NCBI GenBank assembly: GCA_009746045.1
Contig: RPFO01000416.1
Coordinates: 1 to 35,540, forward strand
Source: Mesostigma viride
Lineage: Eukaryota; Streptophyta; Mesostigmatophyceae; Mesostigmatales; Mesostigmataceae
Direction: 5' to 3'
DNA: 35,540 nt
In this document: piece by piece, positions 1 to 7,985 of the stretch
Layout of the letters: every line of letters starts with the position of its first letter
Position numbering within the stretch: position 1 is the stretch's first letter
Notes under the pieces: generated by a model
What the model saw: only the letters and a program-made list of their open reading frames with translations
Told to the model about the DNA's origin: nothing
Databases searched by the model: none
Translations under genes and position numbers: made by a program

Positions 1-466
1 CGATCGGGGAAAAAGAGGTCGTATTTTTCGTGTCGATGTGAATCGCGCGTCCCCACGAACGACCCGGCCGTCCACGGATGTCCCGCGCGTTCCGCGGTTG
101 GTGCGTGGCGTGGTTTGGGCGATGGTTGATGGTTCTGTCAGAATAGGCAAAATTGCTCAGAAAGTATTAGTACTATCTTCAAATTCTCTGAGCAATTTTG
201 CCTATTCCACACACACTCACATGTTGACGCGGTGTGGTTTTGTGTGACCGGTGACGGATGCCAGCATTTCTATGGCATCCTAAAGCCCCGCGACCCCTGA
301 GCCAGGGTTGGAAGGGGTCGGGAAGGCGTGGATGCAATGTGACAGATGTCAGTAGCAAGCCAAAACCCCAATATTTTATCACTCAATTTATCACTCAACC
401 ATCATCACTCAAGAATGGCTCCCCGGTACCCAACACGGCCCCATCACTCAATGAGGGGCCCCAACA
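1..466. other. Edge sequence before the satellite, no gene recognised
   Basis: No convincing coding region is seen; the short open frames here lack recognisable motifs. The stretch holds several small dyads: a 21-bp hairpin (141-207), GGATGCCA/TGGCATCC (256-263 and 273-280) and CGACCCCT/AGGGGTCG (291-298 and 313-320). It also has four scattered copies of ATCACTCAA between about 377 and 451. The last bases merge into the satellite at CGGCAGGCGGTACC. It could be the end of another inserted element or the natural flank of the array; one junction cannot decide. Confidence 0.6.
141..207. repeat. Perfect 21-bp inverted repeat (hairpin)
   Basis: The arms at 141-161 and 187-207 are perfect reverse complements and are separated by a 25-bp loop. 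The stem is AT-rich in its middle (GGCAAAATTGCTCAG). A 67-nt transcript would fold into a long perfect stem, as small-RNA precursors and miniature inverted-repeat elements do. No target duplication is obvious, so the class is not decided. Confidence 0.85.
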
Positions 467-3400
467 CGGCAGGCGGTACCACCACTCCGTGGCAGCTTGG
501 CCCAGTTTGCTACCGGCTGGCACACGTTTTCAGTGAATTTTGGGCTCCAGATTTAAATGCAACGTGCGGTTTGAGGCAGGGGAAAACATGCGTGGACGAT
601 AGGAATTATAGCACCGGCGGGCTTCAAAGTGCCGGACGGCAGGCGGTACCACCATTCCGTGGCAGCTTGGCCCAGTTTGCTACCGGCTGGCACACGTTTT
701 CAGTGAATTTTGGGCTCCAGATTTAAATGCAACGTGCGGTTTGAGGCAGGGGAAAACATGCGTGGACGATAGGAATTATAGCACCGGCGGGCTTCAAAGT
801 GCCGGACGGCAGGCGGTACCACCACTCCGTGGCAGCTTGGCCCAGTTTGCTACCGGCTGGCACACGTTTTCAGTGAATTTTGGGCTCCAGATTTAAATGC
901 AACGTGCGGTTTGAGGCAGGGGAAAACATGCGTGGACGATAGGAATTATAGCACCGGCGGGCTTCAAAGTGCCGGACGGCAGGCGGTACCACCATTCCGT
1001 GGCAGCTTGGCCCAGTTTGCTACCGGCTGGCACACGTTTTCAGTGAATTTTGGGCTCCAGATTTAAATGCAACGTGCGGTTTGAGGCAGGGGAAAACATG
1101 CGTGGACGATAGGAATTATAGCACCGGCGGGCTTCAAAGTGCCGGACGGCAGGCGGTACCACCACTCCGTGGCAGCTTGGCCCAGTTTGCTACCGGCTGG
1201 CACACGTTTTCAGTGCATTTTGGGCTCCAGATTTAAATGCAACGTGCGGTTTGAGGCAGGGGAAAACATGCGTGGACGATAGGAATTATAGCACTGGCGG
1301 GCTTCAAAGTGCCGGACGGCAGGCGGTACCACCACTCCGTGGCAGCTTGGCCCAGTTTGCTACCGGCTGGCACACGTTTTCAGTGCATTTTGGGCTCCAG
1401 ATTTAAATGCAACGTGCGGTTTGAGGCAGGGGAAAACATGCGTGGACGATAGGAATTATAGCACCGGCGGGCTTCAAAGTGCCGGACGGCAGGCGGTACC
1501 ACCATTCCGTGGCAGCTTGGCCCAGTTTGCTACCGGCTGGCACACGTTTTCAGTGCATTTTGGGCTCCAGATTTAAATGCAACGTGCGGTTTGAGGCAGG
1601 GGAAAACATGCGTGGACGATAGGAATTATAGCACCGGCGGGCTTCAAAGTGCCGGACGGCAGGCGGTACCACCACTCCGTGGCAGCTTGGCCCAGTTTGC
1701 TACCGGCTGGCACACGTTTTCAGTGAATTTTGGGCTCCAGATTTAAATGCAACGTGCGGTTTGAGGCAGGGGAAAACATGCGTGGACGATAGGAATTATA
1801 GCACCGGCGGGCTTCAAAGTGCCGGACGGCAGGCGGTACCACCATTCCGTGGCAGCTTGGCCCAGTTTGCTACCGGCTGGCACACGTTTTCAGTGAATTT
1901 TGGGCTCCAGATTTAAATGCAACGTGCGGTTTGAGGCAGGGGAAAACATGCGTGGACGATAGGAATTATAGCACCGGCGGGCTTCAAAGTGCCGGACGGC
2001 AGGCGGTACCACCACTCCGTGGCAGCTTGGCCCAGTTTGCTACCGGCTGGCACACGTTTTCAGTGCATTTTGGGCTCCAGATTTAAATGCAACGTGCGGT
2101 TTGAGGCAGGGGAAAACATGCGTGGACGATAGGAATTATAGCACCGGCGGGCTTCAAAGTGCCGGACGGCAGGCGGTACCACCACTCCGTGGCAGCTTGG
2201 CCCAGTTTGCTACCGGCTGGCACACGTTTTCAGTGCATTTTGGGCTCCAGATTTAAATGCAACGTGCGGTTTGAGGCAGGGGAAAACATGCGTGGACGAT
2301 AGGAATTATAGCACCGGCGGGCTTCAAAGTGCCGGACGGCAGGCGGTACCACCATTCCGTGGCAGCTTGGCCCAGTTTGCTACCGGCTGGCACACGTTTT
2401 CAGTGCATTTTGGGCTCCAGATTTAAATGCAACGTGCGGTTTGAGGCAGGGGAAAACATGCGTGGACGATAGGAATTATAGCACCGGCGGGCTTCAAAGT
2501 GCCGGACGGCAGGCGGTACCACCACTCCGTGGCAGCTTGGCCCAGTTTGCTACCGGCTGGCACACGTTTTCAGTGCATTTTGGGCTCCAGATTTAAATGC
2601 AACGTGCGGTTTGAGGCAGGGGAAAACATGCGTGGACGATAGGAATTATAGCACCGGCGGGCTTCAAAGTGCCGGACGGCAGGCGGTACCACCATTCCGT
2701 GGCAGCTTGGCCCAGTTTGCTACCGGCTGGCACACGTTTTCAGTGAATTTTGGGCTCCAGATTTTAATGCAACGTGCGGTTTGAGGCAGGGGAAAACATG
2801 CGTGGACGATAGGAATTATAGCACCGGCGGGCTTCAAAGTGCCGGACGGCAGGCGGTACCACCACTCCGTGGCAGCTTGGCCCAGTTTGCTACCGGCTGG
2901 CACACGTTTTCAGTGAATTTTGGGCTCCAGATTTAAATGCAACGTGCGGTTTGAGGCAGGGGAAAACATGCGTGGACGATAGGAATTATAGCACCGGCGG
3001 GCTTCAAAGTGCCGGACGGCAGGCGGTACCACCATTCCGTGGCAGCTTGGCCCAGTTTGCTACCGGCTGGCACACGTTTTCAGTGCATTTTGGGCTCCAG
3101 ATTTAAATGCAACGTGCGGTTTGAGGCAGGGGAAAACATGCGTGGACGATAGGAATTATAGCACCGGCGGGCTTCAAAGTGCCGGACGGCAGGCGGTACC
3201 ACCACTCCGTGGCAGCTTGGCCCAGTTTGCTACCGGCTGGCACACGTTTTCAGTGCATTTTGGGCTCCAGATTTAAATGCAACGTGCGGTTTGAGGCAGG
3301 GGAAAACATGCGTGGACGATAGGAATTATAGCACCGGCGGGCTTCAAAGTGCCGGACGGCAGGCGGTACCACCACTCCGTGGCAGCTTGGCCCAGTTTGC

Positions 3401-3595
3401 TACCGGCTGGCACACGTTTTCAGTGAATTTTGGGCTCCAGATTTAAATGCAACGTGCGGTTTGAGGCAGGGGAAAACATGCGTGGACGATAGGAATTATA
3501 GCACCGGCGGGCTTCAAAGTGCCGGACGGCAGGCGGTACCACCATTCCGTGGCAGCTTGGCCCAGTTTGCTACCGGCTGGCACACGTTTTCAGTG
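467..3595 (+). repeat. 170-bp satellite array, block 1 (variant mosaic)
   Basis: About 18.4 tandem monomers of exactly 170 bp; for example CGTGGACGAT recurs at 591, 761 and 931. Monomers are nearly identical. Two sites vary most: C or T in CCACCAYTCC, and A or C in CAGTGMATTTT. The variant pairs change from monomer to monomer, with a five-monomer pattern seen twice (see findings). Rare private changes occur, such as near 1294 and 2763. A 170-bp period is nucleosome-sized, as in many centromeric satellites; that role is inference. The block is interrupted at 3596 by a CACTA element. 170 is not a multiple of three, and the open frames in it are not genes. Confidence 0.97.
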
Positions 3596-3607
3596 CACTA
3601 GGAACTC
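3596..3607 (+). repeat. Left terminal inverted repeat of the CACTA element
   Basis: CACTAGGAACTC matches the right end perfectly over 12 bp; beyond that the similarity continues imperfectly (TGAGAAT in both). It directly follows the TG target duplication. Confidence 0.93.
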
Positions 3608-3611
3608 GGCT

Positions 3612-3935
3612 TTGAGAATGGGTGAGAAATGGTGAGAAAAAGGGTGAGAAAGGTGAGAAAAAGGGTGAGAAATGGGTGAGAATGGGTGAGAAAGGTGAGA
3701 AAAAAGGGTGAGAATGGGGTGAGAATGGGTGAGAAAACACGTTTCTCACCCGGGTGAGATTGCCCCAAAAAGGTGAAAAAAGGGGAAAAACGTGAGAAAA
3801 ATCTCAAAAAACAGGACGTGAGATAAGTGAGAAAAACGGGAGGTGTGAAACGTGAGAAAATCAGGACGTGAGAAAAGTGAGAAAAGTGAGAAAAACAGGA
3901 CGTGAGAAAAGTGAGAAAAGTGAGAAAACACAGCG
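3612..3935 (+). repeat. CACTA left subterminal repeats (GGTGAGAA-type)
   Basis: More than twenty copies of GTGAGAA or close variants, with irregular 8-18 bp spacing. A perfect 16-bp palindrome, TCTCACCCGGGTGAGA, lies at 3744-3759. In CACTA elements such subterminal motifs bind the element's own regulatory or transposase proteins; here that is inference from position and inverted orientation at the two ends. The open frames on the opposite strand are translations of this repeat and are not genes. Confidence 0.85.
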
Positions 3936-4094
3936 CTGAAAAACACACCCATAATGCAATATGCTGGCAGCAGACACATGCATGCAGTGCCAGTAACAAC
4001 CGCTGTTCAAAACAGCACGAACAATAATGATTTTTTCATTAAATGTTTGAATAATTTTAATGTTTACAGCTGCAAGAACCCGTTGATTCAACTA

Positions 4095-4243
4095 TTCAAC
4101 ACTGTTATGGCGTTATGTACATCTTCGGCATTCAAATATGCCTTTTCAACACAGTCTGTTATGGCGTTATGACATCTTCGGCATTCAATGCCTGTTCAAC
4201 ACAGTCTGTTATGGCGTTATGACATCTTTCGCATTCAATGCCT
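4095..4243 (+). repeat. Three 50-bp tandem repeats
   Basis: Units start at 4095, 4145 and 4195, each opening with TTCAACAC and containing TTATGGCGTTATG and GGCATTCAA-like text. Units 2 and 3 are almost identical and unit 1 is more diverged. No function is apparent. Confidence 0.85.
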
Positions 4244-5036
4244 ATCATCAAATACTATATGGTAGCTAGCTAACAAAGCGGGCCGGTCGACAGGGCGTCA
4301 CATGCTGACTTGAAAGTGGAACCGCTTGCATTTTACTCTCGTGGTCCCTGCAAGAAATAAAGCAAACCGACACAATATACGCAAGAGGAAAAGAAATCAG
4401 ATCCTTGACATAGATGTAAGCGTTCTACAAGGATCTTGAGCTCAGCAAATGTGTATGGCAAATCATAATTCCATCAACATACAATTCTACACATCCATGC
4501 ATGCAAGAGGCCGGGGGAAAAAAAACAGGCCCTTGCAGATAAACATCTATACCTTCAAATGCCAAAATAATGACACCTATAATTCCCCCTAAAATGAAAG
4601 CAGTGCAAGAGACAAAAAAGACATCAGATCCTTGACATAGACATCACCATTCTACAAGGAAGAGCTCACCAGCACCTAACGGTCCATGCAGCAAATGTGT
4701 AGAACCCAACACTCACTCTTATGGCAAAGCAGCCCCATGTGGCAAGGCAGCACCATACACATGAATCACACCATGCGCCAGATGTCACACGAGCAAGGCA
4801 CAACGTTGTCGTCGGATCAGAAAGCAACAAACGTGAAAACGCTAGCGGCCCAAATCTGAGATTCCGCGGAACACAGAAAATAAGAAAGCTCAGAAGCTAC
4901 CAGCAAGGGATCGAACATATGACCTTTGGCATGATTTCGCGGCTGTGTGAGTCTCCTGATCCGAAGGCATCTCACTTAATTAACGTTTCGAAACAGCCAA
5001 ACTGCGGAAAATCTCTTACCGGAGAGAGTTGCCAAT
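4244..5036. other. CACTA interior without a recognised gene
   Basis: The stretch holds an imperfect direct repeat: 4381-4460 and about 4604-4710 share ATCAGATCCTTGACATAGA, a following TTCTACAAGGA and a later GCAAATGTGTA. A 148-codon frame opens at 4721 but has no recognisable domain, biased composition and no supporting context, so it is not called. On the minus strand 4907-4916 reads GTTCGATCCC, resembling a tRNA B box, without a convincing tRNA fold. Nothing else is seen. Confidence 0.55.
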
Positions 5037-5253
5037 ATCAAGGAGACAACCAGCGCAGGCCAGAAATCGGGAGAATCCGGACCATGGTAGCTCGAGCCTG
5101 CCGTTATCTTGTCCGCGTTTTCGAGTCGTGCAGGATTATGAATATGAATGGAGATGGAAATGTGTAGCCTTGTGCATTGAAATTACGGCTGGCTGACGTG
5201 AAGAGCGACTACATGACCTACACGGTGGGGCCGGAAACGGCTTGCTTGATTGT
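5037..5253 (-). repeat. Dispersed repeat U, inverted partial copy in the CACTA
   Basis: The reverse complement of this stretch matches about 25430-25645 in the fold-back spacer, including CTACCATGGTCCGGATTCTC and GGCCTGCGCTGGTTGTCTC. Its right half also matches 6005-6107 in inverted orientation, sharing GTGGGGCCGGAAAC and a TTGAAATTA-like core. Short open frames with similar residues (TYTVGPETACLI) can be read from both copies, but stops and indels differ, so coding is not established. Confidence 0.8.
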
Positions 5254-5608
5254 GTTTCATCGTGGGCAACGAGTCCAACAACTACTTTCTCTGGGCGGCA
5301 AACTGCGGCAAATTGAACGCAAACCTCATCATGAAATCTTGACCGTCGAAATGTAACAATCCGACGACTTATGCAGTATGCCGCGTAATTTTCTGTTGCG
5401 GGAGAGCCGTTGGGCCGGTTCCCGACGCGGGCGACCAGTGGTTTGCGTTAAGTTAACTTAGCTGAAGTTCCCCAAGCCGCATGATGGCTCTCATCGACGG
5501 CCTCAGTCTATTGACGCGTCGGCCCGATTTTGGCGGCACCCAATTTGACCCCAACGGCACCTACCGACAAAGGGCATACGTACGTTTCACGCGCACCACG
5601 ACCTTCGA

Positions 5609-5709
5609 GCTCTGCTATGGCGGTGGTGCCGTGGGGCCCGCATCAGACTGCGGGCCCTTATCTGCTTTGGCGGTGCTGCCGTTGGGCCCGCATCAGAATT
5701 CAGGCCCTT
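5609..5709 (+). repeat. Two 50-bp repeats with GGGCCCGCA hairpin
   Basis: Copies 5609-5658 and 5659-5709 share TCTGCTWTGGCGGTG and GGGCCCGCATCAGA. In copy 1 GGGCCCGCA (5634-5642) and TGCGGGCCC (5649-5657) form a perfect 9-bp stem with a 6-bp loop; in copy 2 the right stem is degraded. The 97-codon frame running through here shows no domain. Confidence 0.7.
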
Positions 5710-5809
5710 TATGCATGCGGGCCATTAATGCATGTTACTTTTTTAGTCTTCTGCATACAAATATGAAGCAATGAGGTCGTGTCCTCTGGATTTTTGCACT
5801 GCAAATGGC

Positions 5810-6107
5810 ATTTGCACCGTGTGCAGTTCCTGGACGTTTGGAAACATGCATGATGGCATGTGGCTAATGTAATGACTGACTAGCTAGACCGTTTCAGTGG
5901 TTTTTCATTTGCGGGTATTTCCTCGTAAATGGTGGGAAAGCGATCGCAGCAATGGTTCTCACCACTAGACACTCCCGGCCAGTGAAGCTCGAAAAACACG
6001 CCCTGATCAAGCAAGCTGTTTCCGGCCCCACTGTATAGGTCATCTTACAGTCGCTCTTTGCGTAAGCCAGCCATAATTTCAATGAACAAGGCTACACATT
6101 TGCATAC
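5810..6107 (+). repeat. Dispersed repeat U, direct partial copy in the CACTA
   Basis: Very similar, with small indels, to 25245-25530 in the fold-back spacer, from TGCACCGTGTGCAGTTC through GGGTATTTCCTCGTAAATGG and CACTAGACACTCCCGGCCAG to the GTTTCCGGCCCCAC region. Together with the inverted piece at 5037-5253 it shows that the CACTA carries two overlapping fragments of one parent repeat in opposite orientations. Confidence 0.85.
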
Positions 6108-6171
6108 TCTTTGCTTGGTTATCGGTGTGCCTTTGTTTGGATGCAGGGGGGATCGCTGTGCTGACACAACG
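6106..6171 (+). repeat. 66-bp direct repeat, copy 1 (copy 2 at 6495-6560)
   Basis: The two 66-bp copies lie 389 bp apart and differ at about five positions. Copy 2 spans the predicted 3' splice site (TTTGAATGCAG, ending at 6535) and the first bases of the next exon; copy 1 carries the same junction but runs into a stop soon afterwards. This looks like a local duplication of an intron-exon boundary inside the transposase gene. Confidence 0.85.
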
Positions 6172-6178
6172 CGGCAAG

Positions 6179-7477
6179 GGATTTGCTGGTAGAAGATGCC
6201 CTTCCCAAGGCTGATTACAGCGACCCTGCGAATGGCGACGAGGCCTACTGGTGAGCCTTGTTTTTTGCAAATGCTACTTACGCCGTCTGCTTTGGTTTTT
6301 TAATTCAGTCCTATTGAAAGGCGCCTTGGGATTAGCCATGCAATCATGTTTTACTGTCACAAAGCCAGCCCTAGTAATTAATATCTAGTTTGTTTGGTTT
6401 TACCCATCCGGGTGCCATGATCTTGCCGCCAGTAAAAGCGTCCTGTGTTGTATCTGTTCTATTTTTTTTAATAACCAATACTTGCAATAATAATACTCTT
6501 TGCTGGGTTATCGGTGTGCGTTTGTTTGAATGCAGGCGAGATCGCTGTGCTGACACAACGTTCAACGTGCTTGCATGGGCATCATTAAACCTGACGCCGC
6601 TTGTGCCGCAAGGCATTGTAGCGGCGTGTGGGGGCGTGAAGCGCTACGCGGATTCTTTCCACAAAGTCAGGATACACGGTTCAACTACCGCACGGAGGCT
6701 GCGGACCAATCCCAGGGAAAGCGGCACAAGAATGCGGGAGTTGCGGTGCATGGCCCGGGCGGTGTAGACTTTGGTTTCATTACACACATTCTGAAGGCCA
6801 GGTTAGAGTACCCACGAGGGGGCTGGGAATGGCAGCTGTTGTTGAAGGTGGAGCTTTTTGATCGCCTTCATGTCGCTCACCTGCCCCACGAGAGGTTGGT
6901 GGTCATCAGCAGCGCACAGGCCCCCAGGTCGTCGTGCCTTGTGTTGCCAGGTGCAGTGAGCTCAGTTGGGTATGTCGTCGATGAATGCTATGCTCCCGAA
7001 ATGGTGGTAATCCCTGCCAAACTGCCATGGAGCATGGCACATCAGGCGCAATCTGCCCTCAGTAACCATGTGTATCACAGCGTGGCAGCAGATTTCCCCA
7101 CCATGCCGCAGTTTGAAGTGATTGAGGAGGGTGAGCCGATGCCACCGCCACCGCCTAGTGGCAAGAAGAAAGGCAAGAAGAAGGGGTCCAAGAAGAAGAA
7201 GGTGGCAGCGGCAGACCTAGGTGATGGCGACGTGGTGCGCCGCGCTGGCAAGGCACCTGCTCGAGGGCGCAGCCGCAAGCGTGGTGCTCCCACAGATGCT
7301 GGACCTAGCCAGCCCACCGTTGTAATTGAGGAGGTCCCTATGGCAAAGAGGGCCAGTGGAAGGCAGCGTAAAGCTGTGAACTATTGCGACACTAGTGGGG
7401 ATGACACTATGTCATCAGAAGATGATGTTGATGCAAGCAACCCCTCGGACAGCAGTTCTGAAGAAGATGACTATTGA
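6179..7477 (+). pseudogene. CACTA transposase-type protein, C-terminal remnant (frameshifted)
   Basis: The gene runs rightward and ends at TGA 7475-7477. A short exon (about 6179-6250, reading DLLVEDALPKADYS and ending in DEAYW) is followed by a GT-AG intron 6251-6535 that keeps phase into exon 6536-7477. The reading frame starts as RDRCADTTFNVLAW, reaches KVRIHG, then needs a one-base shift near 6680 to continue as FNYRTEAADQSQG and NAGVAV. The segment from NAGVAV through GFITHIL, WQLLLKVELFD and SVGYVVD resembles the DUF4216 region that follows the transposase in plant CACTA proteins; this is my recognition from sequence, not a search. The tail is low-complexity: a proline run, a lysine-rich stretch (about 7159-7203), an arginine patch and an acidic end. 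The catalytic domain is missing. ATG 6575 starts a 300-codon frame in the second phase, so a short product is possible. Confidence 0.7.
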
Positions 7478-7649
7478 TTTAATTTGGGCATGACAGCATT
7501 GTTTATGGAATGATGTGCTGTTTTATATTGTATGACAACCCTATATTAATTGCACCTTTGTGCACCCTATAATGCATATCAAAGTGGTGTTGAGTTTTTT
7601 TTCACGTTAAGGACTTAATGAAATAAAGCTCATGATTTTTCTCGTGTTA
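7478..7649 (+). promoter_or_regulatory. 3' flank of the transposase remnant with AATAAA
   Basis: After the stop comes about 170 bp of AT-rich sequence with AATAAA at 7622-7627, about 145 bp past the stop and just before the subterminal repeats. This is where a polyadenylation signal would be expected, but the hexamer is short and could be chance. Confidence 0.35.
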
Positions 7650-7973
7650 CACTCTTGGTGAGAAATTTCTCACCACGTTGACTTGTGATTTTTCTCGTGT
7701 TAGTGATTTTTCTCGTGTTGGTGAGAAACTTCTCAATTTTCTCAATTTTCTCAATTTTCTCACTTTTTCTCACCCATTCTCACCTTTTTTCTCACTTTAG
7801 GGTTTTTTCTCACCCCAATCTCACCAAAACCCCCTTTTTCTCACCAAAATCTCACCCTGGTGAGATTTTTTGCCTAGCGTTTGCGGAAAAAAATTGAGAT
7901 TTTTCTCAATTTTCTCAAAAAATTCTCACAAAAGGTGAGAAAATTGAGGGTTTTGAGAAAATTCTCAGAATCT
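7650..7973 (+). repeat. CACTA right subterminal repeats (TTCTCACC-type)
   Basis: Many copies of TTCTCA or CTCACC, inverted relative to the left end. A near palindrome, AAAATCTCACC-CT-GGTGAGATTTT, occupies 7846-7869 and is the counterpart of the left-end palindrome at 3744-3759. The small open frames here are repeat translations. Confidence 0.85.
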
Positions 7974-7985
7974 GAGTTCCTAGTG
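7974..7985 (-). repeat. Right terminal inverted repeat of the CACTA element
   Basis: GAGTTCCTAGTG is the exact reverse complement of the left end and is followed by the second TG of the target duplication. Confidence 0.93.

Larger units (their letters stand above)
3596..7985 (+). mobile_element. CACTA (EnSpm) DNA transposon, internally rearranged
   Basis: The ends are CACTAGGAACTC at 3596-3607 and its exact reverse complement at 7974-7985, the signature of the CACTA superfamily. The flanks show a 2-bp target duplication (TG at 3594-3595 and 7986-7987); removing the element and one TG restores the satellite text CAGTGCATTTT. Behind each end lies a subterminal region crowded with GGTGAGAA on the left and TTCTCACC on the right, as expected for transposase-binding sites in this superfamily. 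Only the 3' part of a transposase-type gene is recognisable (6179-7477) and it is frameshifted. No catalytic core was found, so this copy is probably non-autonomous. The middle is filled with short repeats and a segment shared with the fold-back element. Confidence 0.93.

Noticed and set aside
346-2903. Frames of 79-126 codons in the satellite
   Set aside because: 170 bp is not a multiple of three, the frames are fixed by the monomer and show no start context or domain.
3598-4091. Minus-strand frames rich in Phe/Leu/Thr/Ser
   Set aside because: Translations of CACTA subterminal repeats.
4721-5167. 148-codon plus-strand frame in the CACTA
   Set aside because: No domain; its 3' part overlaps the dispersed repeat U in antisense.
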